Shown piece by piece: positions 45,821 to 56,393 of a stretch of 64,000 nucleotides of DNA. The notes under the pieces are model-generated. The model made no database searches. It saw only the letters and a list, made by a program, of their open reading frames with translations, and was not told the origin of the DNA. Each line of letters opens with the position of its first letter. Position 1 is the stretch's first letter. The position numbers and the translations under genes are program-made. Source of the DNA: Metallyticus violacea. Lineage: Eukaryota; Arthropoda; Insecta; Mantodea; Metallyticidae. The stretch is from the NCBI GenBank assembly GCA_030762175.1, contig CM060838.1, forward strand, positions 15,692,001 through 15,756,000. Reading direction: 5' to 3'.

Positions 45821-47250
45821 GTGGTTTACTAAATATTATTATTTTCAGCAATTAAGATTAAACGTTTTGGTGCTCATATTAATTTATACTAGACATTTTA
45901 TATCCCAAAATATAGATTATAAGTAAAAGTGCTAATGGAAGCTATATATGGAAATATATTTACGCAATTTTCTGTCATAAAGCATTGCTGATAAATTTAG
46001 CTCGAACGTTTACACTGAGGGTTTCCAAAACGCTTAATTTCAAGATAGTTTTGGTCAAATATCATACAAGCTAGACGTCTGATACAGTAAAAGGAATATT
46101 ATAATTATCTTTGCCGTCTTTTACTCACGCTCACGCTCATGGGTAGAATTTAAATGCGTATTTATATTGTGCTAGGTTGTAAAATAAACAGTGGTTATGA
46201 GTAATGTCAGCAAGATCTTTCATTGTGTTCATGTTAAGTGTGGTTCACAGAATACAAACAGACCTTACTGGATGATGATTTTTCTGTTTATTTAATATTT
46301 AACACATTCTCTCGTTTTATCATAAAATAATCTTTGATATATATACACATAGACTTAACCTTTTCTCTATGTTAGTGAATTTCATTGTCCTATTGTCTAA
46401 TTTGTAGACATTATGACGTGTTAGGACTAAACTGCAGTTCATTAGCGAGCTATCAATTGAAATGAACTCGAGATATGCAGCGATGAAATTAATATCATGT
46501 GTTTATTAATGCTGACAATGCAGCAACATGAGGTTTCTCCTATACCAGTGCTGTATTATCAGCCCTGGGATAGGCAACTGCACAATGCCATCAGGAATAT
46601 ACAATGCATTGCAAGTCAAGACAGCGATGTAATCGGAATACCTGCCTGGTATAGCTAGAGCTCCTGTTTCATCTATTGTTAGGGAAAATTTGTAAAATGA
46701 TATTGGAAACAAAGCACAATCTACTTAGGTAAAATTTAAAAAGAGCATATAAATATGCGAGTCTTATTGGAGCTATGAAACTTAAAATAAAAAAGTGTTC
46801 AACTATGTAAAAAATGAACGACGAACCAGTGACAGCTTATAAACAATACGTGTCTAATTATCCTTTGTAGATGAGATAAATTACTTTTTTCTCCCCTCGT
46901 CTAATCAGTGCATCCAACTGTGTAACTTTGTAGTTGTTTCGTGTAGCTAGTCTTAGTGTTTTATTTATGCAAGAGATCTAAGCTGAAATTGCGAAAGTTT
47001 TTATTTAATGCAGATTTTCATACAGACGTGACATCACGAGACCTGATCACCTTTATGTATTTAACAGATTTGAATTAAAATCAGGAATTTATTTACACTA
47101 CGTCACTAAAATGGAAATGTGTATGACAAACGACTTTCTTTGTAAGGTATGTGTTTTTATTACCAAAATAATATTTTATGAGCAGTTTTTGATTAGTTTT
47201 ATTCAAAATATGGTTTATCACTGTAAATGAATATCTGCCTTCGATGTGCG
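45818..47250. other. Unassigned AT-rich DNA
   Basis: A 68-codon minus frame at 46506-46712 lies in a GC-richer patch but has no recognised domain. Nothing else seen. Confidence 0.45.
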
Positions 47251-47265
47251 ATATCTATTTCAGTA
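47251..47265. repeat. Target-site duplication of the LINE, left
   Basis: ATATCTATTTCAGTA, exactly repeated at 48601-48615. Confidence 0.96.
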
Positions 47266-48600
47266 GTAGTGGTAGTGGTAGTATTTATTTCTCATGCATC
47301 ACCGGGCAATTTTTTTAACAAAATAAACACAAATAAAAAAAACATTAATTTTAAATATAACAATTAGAAACAGTGCCTTCCGCAATTCCAGAAGGCACGG
47401 AATCCAATCAAAATTTATTCTAATTTGATTGGCTCAGCCCCCTAGTCCCCGATTCATCAGCAGCTACCTACTGGAGTATCCAGGGGACCGGGCTTCGATC
47501 CAACCAAAAACGAAACACAACATTAAAAGTAATTTATATATTCAATACAATGTTAAGTTATATTTCCTACAATACTAAACCTTCCTTCTTTTTTAATTAA
47601 ACTCATTCGGCCAAACTTCTATCCTTGAGAGTTGCTTATTCCTTAGTACCGTATACACACTAACACCCTGATTATTGGTGTATAAGGATCCTGTTTAATT
47701 AATATTAGATAACTAGCCCCATACCCTCCCCTACTTATTTCATCCCCCTTTCATTACCTGACATTATTATCATTTCATAAGTATTTTACACCCATAATCA
47801 TTTTTGTCTTACCTTGCCTACGTACTTTCCTAGTTCCTTTTCATCTGATTTTAAATTTAAAATTCTTCTACCTCTTATTTCGTCTGATAGGTTTTCCCAT
47901 TTTCGTAATAGGAACTGTTCCCTCCAAAACTTGGTTTTCTTACATTCTAATATACAATGCCAAGTACTATCTGGTTCTTCACACATAGGACATATCCCCT
48001 TAGTGTATCCATTTTTTTAATCCACTGAAATATTTTACTCCTGTTCTAAACCATGCCAACCCTTCCCTTCCTAACTTATCACAAATTTCAATATAGCTTT
48101 CTCTTCCCCACACATTTTTAGTCTACTATATAATTTCAAAGTTTTTTTTTTGTTGAGATTTGCCCATATTTTCTGCTTTTCAATATCCCCAATTCTTATT
48201 GTTATCTCTTTCCAAAATCCTTTAACCATTCTTTCTTCCTCGTACCATACTAATTCCATGTCTGCTTCTTGTAGGATATTTTGGATTTTAGATAGCCAAG
48301 TTTCTCTCCCCTTGTGCTTCCAAACACTGATTTATGATATTCTCTACTTCTAATATCCCTATTCTATACCAATATTTCAATACTCTTTCTATGACCTTGC
48401 TTTTGTTGCCCAATCTTCCTAGTTCCATTAGGGCAAGCTCATTAGATGAAGATCTAGGTAAACCTAGAACAATTTTACAAAATAGTTTATTTATCACATT
48501 TATCCCTTTCCATCCTTCGTCTGGCCCCCAAAGTTCAATTCCATACATCATTCTGCGCTTCACTATTGACCCATATATTCTCTCTAACCGTTTTACTTGC
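47266..48600 (-). mobile_element. 5'-truncated LINE with exact 15-bp TSD
   Basis: Non-LTR retrotransposon fragment of 1,335 bp. On the minus strand it enters in the C-terminal part of the reverse transcriptase ORF: YGSIVKRRMMYGIELWG, VINKLFCKIVLGLPRSSSNE and VIERVLKYWYRIG, the region after the palm in many LINE clades. After a frameshift comes SKIQNILQEADMELVW, then DKLGREGLAWFRTG in another frame. Last is a CCHC knuckle, CPMCEEPDSTWHCILEC (Cys-x2-Cys-x7-His-x4-Cys) at 47992-47942, ending at VGKVRQK, 47798. A 3' UTR of about 530 bp follows and ends in a simple-repeat tail (ACTACC repeats), not poly-A. At least two frameshifts make it non-coding. The clade is not assigned. Confidence 0.92.
47798..48600 (-). 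pseudogene. Reverse transcriptase C-terminus and zinc knuckle (frameshifted)
   Basis: Coding part of the LINE above. Intact blocks are 48600-48288 (103 codons, ends in an early stop after ERNLAI), 48259-48071 (62 codons, overlapping continuation in another frame) and 47986-47798 (62 codons with the zinc knuckle at the start). The catalytic FADD box lies upstream of the truncation and is not present. Confidence 0.88.
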
Positions 48601-48615
48601 ATATCTATTTCAGTA
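48601..48615. repeat. Target-site duplication of the LINE, right
   Basis: Second copy of ATATCTATTTCAGTA. Confidence 0.96.
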
Positions 48616-48862
48616 TTGAATAATGATTAATGCCACTTGTTCATATAGTGAAATATTGAAATCTTTATGCAGGAAGTATGAAGAAACATTATGTACGTTA
48701 TTCATGGTTATATCTGCGTTTACAAAGCATAAAACTTCATTAGTTAAGAAGCAGAGTGATTTAAAATCAAAGTAAACTACAGTGACAAGCTTAGAGTATG
48801 AAGACCTCAACAGCAACATCTACCACAATCAACACTCGTGACAGAACCGTAATGAATGAATA

Positions 48863-49127
48863 GTGTTTAACGTTCGTTTTTGCTACAGAGGCACCACAGG
48901 CGATGGATATATGAGATGAAAGTATATATTGGGAAAGAATTTATTTTTAAGGGAGAAAACGTTCCAGGTCTAAGTTTTAGGGTACCTCCCCGGCATTCGC
49001 CATTTATGAGGACTGAGGAAAACCTGGAAAAAACCTCAGTCAGGGAGGACGGTCCTGGCGGAATTCGAACCCCAGACCTCCCGCTCACGAGTCCGCGCCT
49101 TAACGACATTGGCCACCCGTGGCGGTA
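48863..49127 (-). mobile_element. SINE-A copy, full length
   Basis: Minus-strand head at 49127 (CCGCCACGGGTGGCCAATGT), B box GGGGTTCGAATTCCGCC, CCTGACTGAGG, CTAAAACTTAGACCTGG and 3' end to CGAACGTTAAACACT. About 14 bases of the GTCCATCAGTATC region are missing. No target duplication found. Confidence 0.94.
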
Positions 49128-49473
49128 CCTCTTATGTTTTAGGCTCGAGTTCGAATATCGTGAGTCGCCGAGTTCCCTATAAATTACTTATATAGGCAAA
49201 CAAGAATTAAAAGCCAGCCTTTAAAACATTGTATCTATAGAACATTTTACAGTGACGGTTCCTGCAGCGGTTTTAACAATATATCAGGCCGTTGATGGTT
49301 AATTAAATTGTGTAATAGAGGGAAGAATTTGGGAAAAAGGAATTCGAATTGTTAGATTTTTGGGTGTATAATCTCAGGGGTAAATAATACTTTCTTCCTC
49401 TCCGCTGGTTACCGCTGTCTTACGGTTATGCCCCGGCTGTAGAGACTCTGATGCTGGATACTTTTATGGCAAT
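49128..49473. other. Unassigned DNA
   Basis: Nothing recognised in these 346 bases. Confidence 0.5.
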
Positions 49474-49485
49474 GTGACCATAGGG
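49474..49485. repeat. Target-site duplication, left
   Basis: GTGACCATAGGG, exactly repeated at 49778-49789. Confidence 0.95.
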
Positions 49486-49777
49486 ATTGATTAATTTATT
49501 TATGGACGCTCTTTAACATCTCAGGTCATCAGCGTCCCATTCAACTCAGGGCGTGAAACGGCCGACAAATTTTGCTCAGAGGCCTCTCTTTCAGGCTTGA
49601 GGTTCTTTTTCGTGCCGCAAATCTACGACACGGGACCCACGGCTTTACTTCCCTTCCGAAGGAAGCCATACTTACGATTTTTACGCCCGAAAAAATCCAT
49701 CGATCCTGGCCGGGTTCGAACCCGCGTTCTTGGGTGCAGGAGGCAAGTATGGTAACCACTACACCACCAGGACCGAC
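49486..49777 (-). mobile_element. SINE-B copy with exact 12-bp TSD
   Basis: Minus-strand head at 49777 (GTCGGTCCTGGTGGTGTAGT), B box GGGTTCGAACCCG, complete body (GGAAGTAAAGCCGTGGGTCC, GAGGCCTCTGAGC) and 3' end AAAGAGCGTCCATAAATAAA, with little tail. GTGACCATAGGG flanks both sides. Very close in sequence to the copy at 16196. Confidence 0.96.
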
Positions 49778-49789
49778 GTGACCATAGGG
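49778..49789. repeat. Target-site duplication, right
   Basis: Second copy of GTGACCATAGGG. Confidence 0.95.
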
Positions 49790-52081
49790 GAAGGAGTATA
49801 TGCAGATAATAATGTTTTTTTGGTTATGGAAGATGGAACACAATTTATTGTTCTTGAACCATTGTACATAAACTATTGCAGTTAACTAATGAAGAATGTC
49901 CACTTAATTCTTGCAAAACTAACTATCGATTTCCACTAATTTATCGGAACTGAGGAAATCCGTCCACTGACCTTGCCTTGCTGAGTACTCTTGCCCGACT
50001 GCTGGCCTCAAAATTGCAAGACTAAGTAAAATGTGGTCTGCGTGACTTTTCCAGGTAGTGGATGGCTTCTTCCCTTTCTTTTCATCTCTGTAGTCACCAA
50101 ATATTTACCCCGCTTGTAAGACAAGTTAACACTTGTCTCCAGAATTCTTTACAAATATTGCTACAAAAGGGCTACGGAAATTTCCAGTTCAGGTTTTATG
50201 ACTAGGGTAGCTTTCTGCGCCTTAGCAAGAAAATAGCCTTTTAGACATAATATTCAACACTTGTACAGAAAATGGCTATAACAAAGTTACATAAAACTAT
50301 TGGTTACAATCAATCTAATTAAATGCGGGGGTGGCAGCTCATAAATACTACGTCATTCCTTATTGTGAGATAATAGTAAAATATAGAAATTAATTTGCTT
50401 TCTGTATTTTGTTATTGTTGCCTCTTAAAGGTAATAAAAATGAAATATTTTCACCTTTAAACGAAGTTCTATTTGACATTATAATGAAAAGGAAAGCGGT
50501 TCATGTATATCTGAGCTATACTTCATCTCTGAAAGTAATTTTGTCTTCTGGGAATGGAAGAACTAAAACAGTGCAAATTGGAGGCATTGTGCCTGAGATG
50601 TTTACCTGCCTCGAAATCTTCCCTCCTTTTCTCTTGTCACCTCCACCCTCTTTACTTCCACCATCCAAGGGTTCTAACGCATGAGAGATAACATCCGTGA
50701 ATTCTGAAAATCAGTTCTGTGTTGGAAATACGGTTAGAGTTTGTAGGTTTCTCTTCCTTCTTGCTAGGGCAAATAAAAGGTTTCTTCTCTTTATATTCTC
50801 ACTCTCGAGGCTTCTCCTCTCGATTAAGGAAGTCACTTTGATGCTTAAATTCATTCCCAAAACAAGGGTCCTGTATGCTTCCTCGTTCAAGCAGCATGCG
50901 AGTTGGATTAATTATACACTTAAAAAGGGGATGAATGAACGCACCAAGGAGCAAATAAAAGGAAAAGTAATTGCTGAGATCAAAGAGGCTCCTTAATGGA
51001 GATAATTGAGAGAAATGGAGTTTGTAATTCGAGTCTTTGCGGAAGGAAACAGTGTAAAGTGTGAATGACAAAACAAAAGGGAAGTCACTTCTTATGTTAC
51101 GACAATGAGACATTTTTGGAGAATCCAATGCGAGTCCATTGTCACATGAACTGGCGCGCTTACTGGTAAGGCGATATTGTAGTGAGCTTCTGAGGCTGGG
51201 ATGCTCTTAGGACAACGCTACGTGGTACCAGTGGAGAAGCTAGTGAATATAGTACGGGTATGGTGCACCAAAGGGGCCCTTAAACCTATGAGTATCAAAA
51301 TGTAACATGTGTATCAAATAAAATGAATGACACAAATGAGCTCGGAGTTCTTGCCGCCTTCTAGCATTATGGTAAGAAAAAACTCCGAAAAAAAAAAAAA
51401 AAAACTTATCCAGCTCACAGCTTGACCTGACCAGAAGTAGAACCTAGGGGTCACTGAGATAGTCGCTATACACTATCAGTTTATGAGAACGTTGCGTGTG
51501 TGTCAAGGATAACACCTGACTTTCTTTTTTAATCACTCATAGTCTGAAATTATGATTACTGAGCGAGAGAAGATAATATAACGTTAAGTAAATTTTGATT
51601 TTATTTCCACAGTATGTTATTAAGCACTTCAACTCTTTTGTGATAACGGTTTCCAGCACTATTTTGGTGTCTGGTTTAAAGTGCAATATTGATTGATGGA
51701 ATATCTTTGGAATATAAAATACATCTTGGCACTTAAGCTACAAGGACTTTTTGTGCACTCATTTAATCCTAACTCTGTAGTTTCAGATCTAGCGCTATAG
51801 TAAGCTTCTGAATTTTTCTTACGGGTTTAGGAATTAAATCCGTTACGATTGTACCCTAATAGAGTTTTTTCTTTATTTTTTCAGAGTTTCACGCTCCAAT
51901 AAAAAATCTTCAGATTGTTTACATGTGCGATTTACATTAGTGGAAGGCCCATGTTCAATAATCACTACAATAGCTTTCCTAGGTTGCTTTATATACTTTG
52001 GTTCTTAGGGTCATATCGGATTGTGTAATAAGATTTGTCCCATTTCTTGGCTGGAAATCTCTTGTATCTTATTATATGTTT
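49790..52081. other. Unassigned DNA
   Basis: Frames of 91-109 codons at 50409-51128 lie in a GC-richer patch but overlap on both strands and have no recognised domain. A poly-A run lies at 51388-51404. The stretch just before 52082 may belong to the decayed LINE carrying the RNase H scrap. Confidence 0.45.
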
Positions 52082-52189
52082 TTATTGGTCCATTGATATA
52101 AGAAAGGCAAAAGCAAATTCTTCTTTGCCCAGTTTATCTGCCGCCTCATTGCATTCTATGCCATAATGTCCAGGCATCCAATTCCTCGT
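52082..52189 (-). pseudogene. LINE RNase H fragment
   Basis: A 35-codon minus-strand frame reads RNWMPGHYGIECNEAADKLG. This matches the WxPGHxGIxGNExADxLAK motif of the RNase HI domain found after the reverse transcriptase in Jockey/I/R1-type LINEs; the Asp of EAADKLG is a conserved catalytic-site residue. It ends at a stop after ISMDQ. No further motif could be recognised on either side, so it is an isolated scrap of an old element. Confidence 0.78.
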
Positions 52190-52734
52190 GAAAGAGTTTG
52201 GGAAATTTCTGCGCAAGTCTAGAGTTGAAAGCGCAAAATGAGCAAATGCAGCTTTACTTCGAACAATGATTTGAATCAGTTTCCAGCTGTGATTAAGTCT
52301 ACGATTAGCATATTTCCTTTTGTGTGTGTTTTTGCTATGTCTAGTAAATGCGAAGCCCCTAAAAACTTCTCTTAGAGTATGTAGGGAATACTATAATTCA
52401 GAAATTAAGAACAACAAATGTTGTTGTATTTATTTACCACGTTTTAAATACAAACTTCTGATATGTTATGCTTGTTTTTCCTCAATAATCAACAGTCAGC
52501 CTAATAAACATAGCTAAACAATTCGATAAAATATAGCCAATGAAATTGTCAAATATTCAAATATTAACATGCTTTTGCTGCATTACCAATATTGTTAATT
52601 TAAACACACTTCTAGGCTGTTGGATCGTGGTCCATGATTTGATGCTAAACCAAAGCTATTGCTTATGTTTACCGCAGATGCTGGCGAAAGTTTTGGTTTA
52701 GTATCATGGAAACAGCCCAAAAGTTTTTTTTAAG
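52190..52734. other. Unassigned AT-rich DNA
   Basis: May include decayed LINE sequence next to the RNase H scrap (to about 52330). Nothing else recognised. Confidence 0.45.
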
Positions 52735-53034
52735 CAGTGTTTAACGCCCGTTTTTACTACTGAGACACCACAGGCGGTGGACACGGACGATACATGCGAT
52801 GAAATGATAAATTGGGAAAGGGTGTGTGTGTGTTTTTTTTTTTTTTTTTTTTTTTAAAGGAAGGAAGCATTCCAGACCTAGTTTTAGGGTACCTCCCCGG
52901 CATTTGCCAGTTATGAGGACTACGGAAAACCTGAAAAAAAAAAACAGTCAGGGAGGACGATCCTGGAGGGAATTCGAACCCATGACCTCCCGCTCACGAC
53001 TCTGCGCATAACGACCTCGGCCACTCGTGGCGGT
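52735..53034 (-). mobile_element. SINE-A copy with expanded T/GT tract
   Basis: Minus-strand head at 53034 (ACCGCCACGAGTGGCCGAGG), B box GGGTTCGAATTCCC, CCTGACTG, GGTACCCTAAAACTAGG and 3' end GGGCGTTAAACACTGC. The A-rich spacer before CTTTCCCAATTT has grown into a (GT)n run plus about 23 T on the plus strand (52822-52855), making this the longest copy. Confidence 0.94.
52822..52855 (+). repeat. (GT)n/T23 tract inside SINE-A
   Basis: GTGTGTGTGTGT followed by about 23 T. It replaces a short T run in the consensus element. Confidence 0.93.
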
Positions 53035-55555
53035 GCTTAAAATAGATTAACTTCAACAGTATTAACACCGTAGTACATTACCTATTGAATAGTTGAAAAG
53101 ATAAAGCAACGTTTTTAGAATTAAAAGATGCAGAAATAACTAACTCTAGTGCAAATGATGTTATTTAAACGTAGTCGAACATAATTTATTCGTTACAATT
53201 ATATTACCTTTATATTAAAAGAAAGTACTAAACGTAAATTAAAAGTATATTGCAAGTTGGTATTGTTATTAAGAATCAGAAAGAAAACAAGAAAGAATCT
53301 CTTACATCCTAGTGCAAGGAAACTAGCTAGCAATGCTAGCCATTTTACTGCATCTGTGGTCTGTAAGTGAACGCGGTTTTCAGAGCTGTAGAGAGAATTG
53401 ATTTCTTAATACATTCTACACTGCGAAGCGACCTTATTTACTTTAATGTCTTTCTTAAATGGCTGTGAATTAGCGGGGTTAAAAGTGCTGCCGTTGCTCT
53501 TTTCACTGCGTAACTTCATTTTTCGCCGACCGCATCGGTGGAAGCTGGAAACGCTAATATCACTAGTAATATATACAAATATATTCTAATGTCTTGTTTC
53601 TGCTGATTTAAATAGGCTCCGTGTTTTACTGCCCTGTCCGCTAGCACATTATTAAATAACATTAGAAACTGCCTTCCCAAGGGTGATCAAGTTACTCTTT
53701 TAGTTTTATTAGGTCATCGCAGCATAGCAGGAAAATTGCTCACGCTTTTAAAAGAGAACGGCCTTTTAATTTTTTCCTAGCCATTTGCGTGAAATATGGA
53801 ACTTGAGTTGGGCAAGACTCTCGCATTAGAGGAAAATGGTATCTATTCTTTATGTAAATGTTTTTAAATATTTTTGGGTTCATTTTCTTAATCATTTTGA
53901 ATTGAATTTACAAGCAAAATTATGCTATTCTGTGGTTCCTGTTAGTTTAAGTTCAACTATAAAACACTAGTTGCTGAATAACAAAAATTTTGATTATATA
54001 AGACTTTAAGAAATACAGAATTAAAGGAATTAGCAATTCAAAGACCATATATCAAAGGATGACACAATAAATGTACATGCTGGGAGTTAGCATTGCGTAT
54101 TTCCATCAAAATTCGTTTACAAACAGCCCACCTAGTATGAATTTTGTTCCATTAAACCATGAACCCCTCTCGTCATCAGATGACGTATGTGAACTTCCTG
54201 TGTCCACTAGGTGAGACAGGCATTGTCTGTTCACCATCAGGCTCCAGTCTGTGGGTAGACACAATGAAATCGTGTTTCAACGGGGTAACCCAATACTTGT
54301 TCTGGATAATTTTAAATTTACTATGCACCAAGTATTGGCTTCAGCTGGATATGTACTGTGTTATGGGTAAAGATAAAATTAGTAATTTATAGGCAATTAG
54401 CTGGAAGTATATTACAAAAGGAAAATACGAAACCTTCGAGGAAATGTAGATAAATGGTTTATTAAATTGAAAAAGAAAGATTTGCGTAACATTGGCATTT
54501 AATATAATTAATTAACTACCAAAGCCTCACCCAATAAATACAGTGGTACTAAATTAAAATATTAAATATGCTTTTATCACCAAAAAACTTTCAAATATTT
54601 ATACAAGAGATTTTACCACAACTATACAATTTGTTTTCTAAAAATAAATCTTGAACAGCATTTCAAAAAATAAAAGTCGACCCATTTAACTAACAAACCA
54701 TGTAAGAACGACACGTAAACAACATGCGCTGCAGGGCTTCATATTTTATCTACATACCTTCGACTGCAATATTTTGCATAAAACAGAAAGGTATGACAAG
54801 AAGATAATGTTAAAATCAAAATGGTATTCAAACAGTATGAACAAAAATGAAATTGTGTAAATCTTGAACTTGTTAAGACAAAGCATTTAACAACCCCAAA
54901 TGGCTGCGCATTTCCAAGACAGCTCAGAGTGGAAGGGGAGCAAATTTTCTGGCGATGACATGAACCCCAAACACCTGTCGTTATGTACCGGGGAGCAGGA
55001 TATTGGATTAACATCCAAAAGCAGGGTCGGTATGAGTCGGTCAACTTTTGAGAGGGGATTTCGGCCTCTACCTCCACTGACTTTACACCACCATAACACT
55101 CATTTAGCTTTTAAGTTTGTGAGCAAAAGTTTGATAGACACAGCTCGTCAACAATTATGAAAACATTGTCCATTATATTTATTTATTTAACTATTTGTAC
55201 ATGAGTAAGTTATATGCATTTCATTTTCATTTTCTGTGTTCACTATCTGTTATTACTAGAATATCAAGGAAATTTCTATAGGTAATGTGGGAACCGAAAT
55301 GCCTAACGTTGTCAAAGAATAATGAGGCGTAATAAAAAAGTTAAAATCCTTAATTAGTTAAAAGTTTTAACCTACTTTCAGTAACTAAAACTGCTACCAA
55401 TAAAAATATCTGAATGGGAATACCAAGATTATCTTTATTGTATTTAAATTTTCAGTTAAAAGTTGCTATCATTTATGGTGAAAACAAGAACATGCGAAAC
55501 TATTGACACTTTTTCGAGTCTTCTTCACACTAACATATCAGATGTTTTTAAGATG
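53035..55555. other. Unassigned AT-rich DNA
   Basis: Patches at 53500-53700 and 54890-55100 are GC-richer. The second carries frames of 70-112 codons on both strands, with no recognised domain or paired splice sites. I assign nothing. Confidence 0.45.
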
Positions 55556-55566
55556 TAAACGAATAA
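55556..55566. repeat. Target-site duplication, left
   Basis: TAAACGAATAA, exactly repeated at 55845-55855. Confidence 0.92.
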
Positions 55567-55844
55567 TATCGTCACGGGTGACCGAGATCGTTAAGGCGCG
55601 GACTCGTGACCAGGAGGTCTGGGGTTCGAATCCCGCCATGACCGTCCTCCCTGACTGAGGTTTTTCCAGGTTTTTCTCAGTCCTCATAAATGGCAAATGC
55701 CAAGTAAGTGCCCTAAACTTAGACCTGGAACGTTTCCTTAAAAAAATATCCTTTCCCAATTTATCATTTCATGCATCATCAGTGTCCACCGCCTTTGGTA
55801 CCTCAGTAGTAAAAATGGGTGTTAAACACTATTAAAAAAACAAA
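55567..55844 (+). mobile_element. SINE-A copy with exact 11-bp TSD
   Basis: Head TCGTCACGGGTGACCGAGAT, B box GGGGTTCGAATCCCGCC, CCTGACTGAGG, CTAAACTTAGACCTGGAACG, 3' end TGGGTGTTAAACACT and an A-rich tail (ATTAAAAAAACAAA). TAAACGAATAA on both sides. Same orientation as the next copy 265 bases on. Confidence 0.96.
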
Positions 55845-55855
55845 TAAACGAATAA
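55845..55855. repeat. Target-site duplication, right
   Basis: Second copy of TAAACGAATAA. Confidence 0.92.
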
Positions 55856-56097
55856 CCAGAACCACACTGGTTTCTCGTACTAAGATTCTTTAACTTATTA
55901 AAGACAAAAATCAACCTGGCTCACACCGGTTTAAACTCAGATCATGTAAAAATTAACAATGCTTTTTAAAATAGTTTATAAATTATTTGATTTTTTTTAC
56001 AATGTTATTGGACGATTATATATGCTTAGCCTTAATAGTAGTTGCAATAGCAGTATTTATTATTGCAGTTAAACTAGGTATACATATATTGCACATC

Positions 56098-56109
56098 ACA
56101 GTCGCATGG
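56098..56109. repeat. Target-site duplication, left
   Basis: ACAGTCGCATGG, exactly repeated at 56382-56393. Confidence 0.95.
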
Positions 56110-56381
56110 ACCGCCACGGGTGGCCGAGGTCGTTAAGGCGCGGACTCGTGAGCGGGAGGTCTGGGTTTCGAAACCCTCAAGGACTGGGTTTTTTTCCAAG
56201 TTTTCCTCAGTCATCATAACTGGCAAATGCCGGGGAGGTACCCTAAACTTAGGCCTGGAACGCTTCCTTCCTTAAAAAATATCCTTTCCCAAAATATTAT
56301 TTCATCTCATGTATCACTAGTGTCCACCGCCTGTGGTACCTCAACAGTAAAAACGGGCGTTAAAAACTACACAAAAAATAA
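56110..56381 (+). mobile_element. SINE-A copy with exact 12-bp TSD
   Basis: Near-consensus head ACCGCCACGGGTGGCCGAGG, GTTAAGGCGCGGACTCGTGA, B box GGTTTCGAAACCC, GGTACCCTAAACTTAGGCC and 3' end ACGGGCGTTAAAAACTAC with an A-rich tail (ACAAAAAATAA). A short deletion removes CGTCCTCCCTGACTG. ACAGTCGCATGG flanks both sides. Confidence 0.97.
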
Positions 56382-56393
56382 ACAGTCGCATGG
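56382..56393. repeat. Target-site duplication, right
   Basis: Second copy of ACAGTCGCATGG. Confidence 0.95.

Noticed and set aside
46506..46712. 68-codon minus frame (IPDGIVQLPIPG) as a possible exon
   Set aside because: It reads smoothly but has no recognised family, and the flanks lack clear splice signals.
48867..49182. Frames of 80-100 codons on both strands
   Set aside because: They translate a SINE-A copy (peptides such as GVRIPPGPSSLTEV recur in every copy).
51388..51485. Possible tRNA-derived SINE on the minus strand with GGTTCTACTTC as B box
   Set aside because: The homopolymer next to it would be poly-T on that strand, the wrong tail, and no A box is convincing.
54739..55160. Overlapping frames of 70-112 codons on both strands in a GC-richer patch
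   Set aside because: Neither strand shows a recognised domain or a consistent pair of splice sites.
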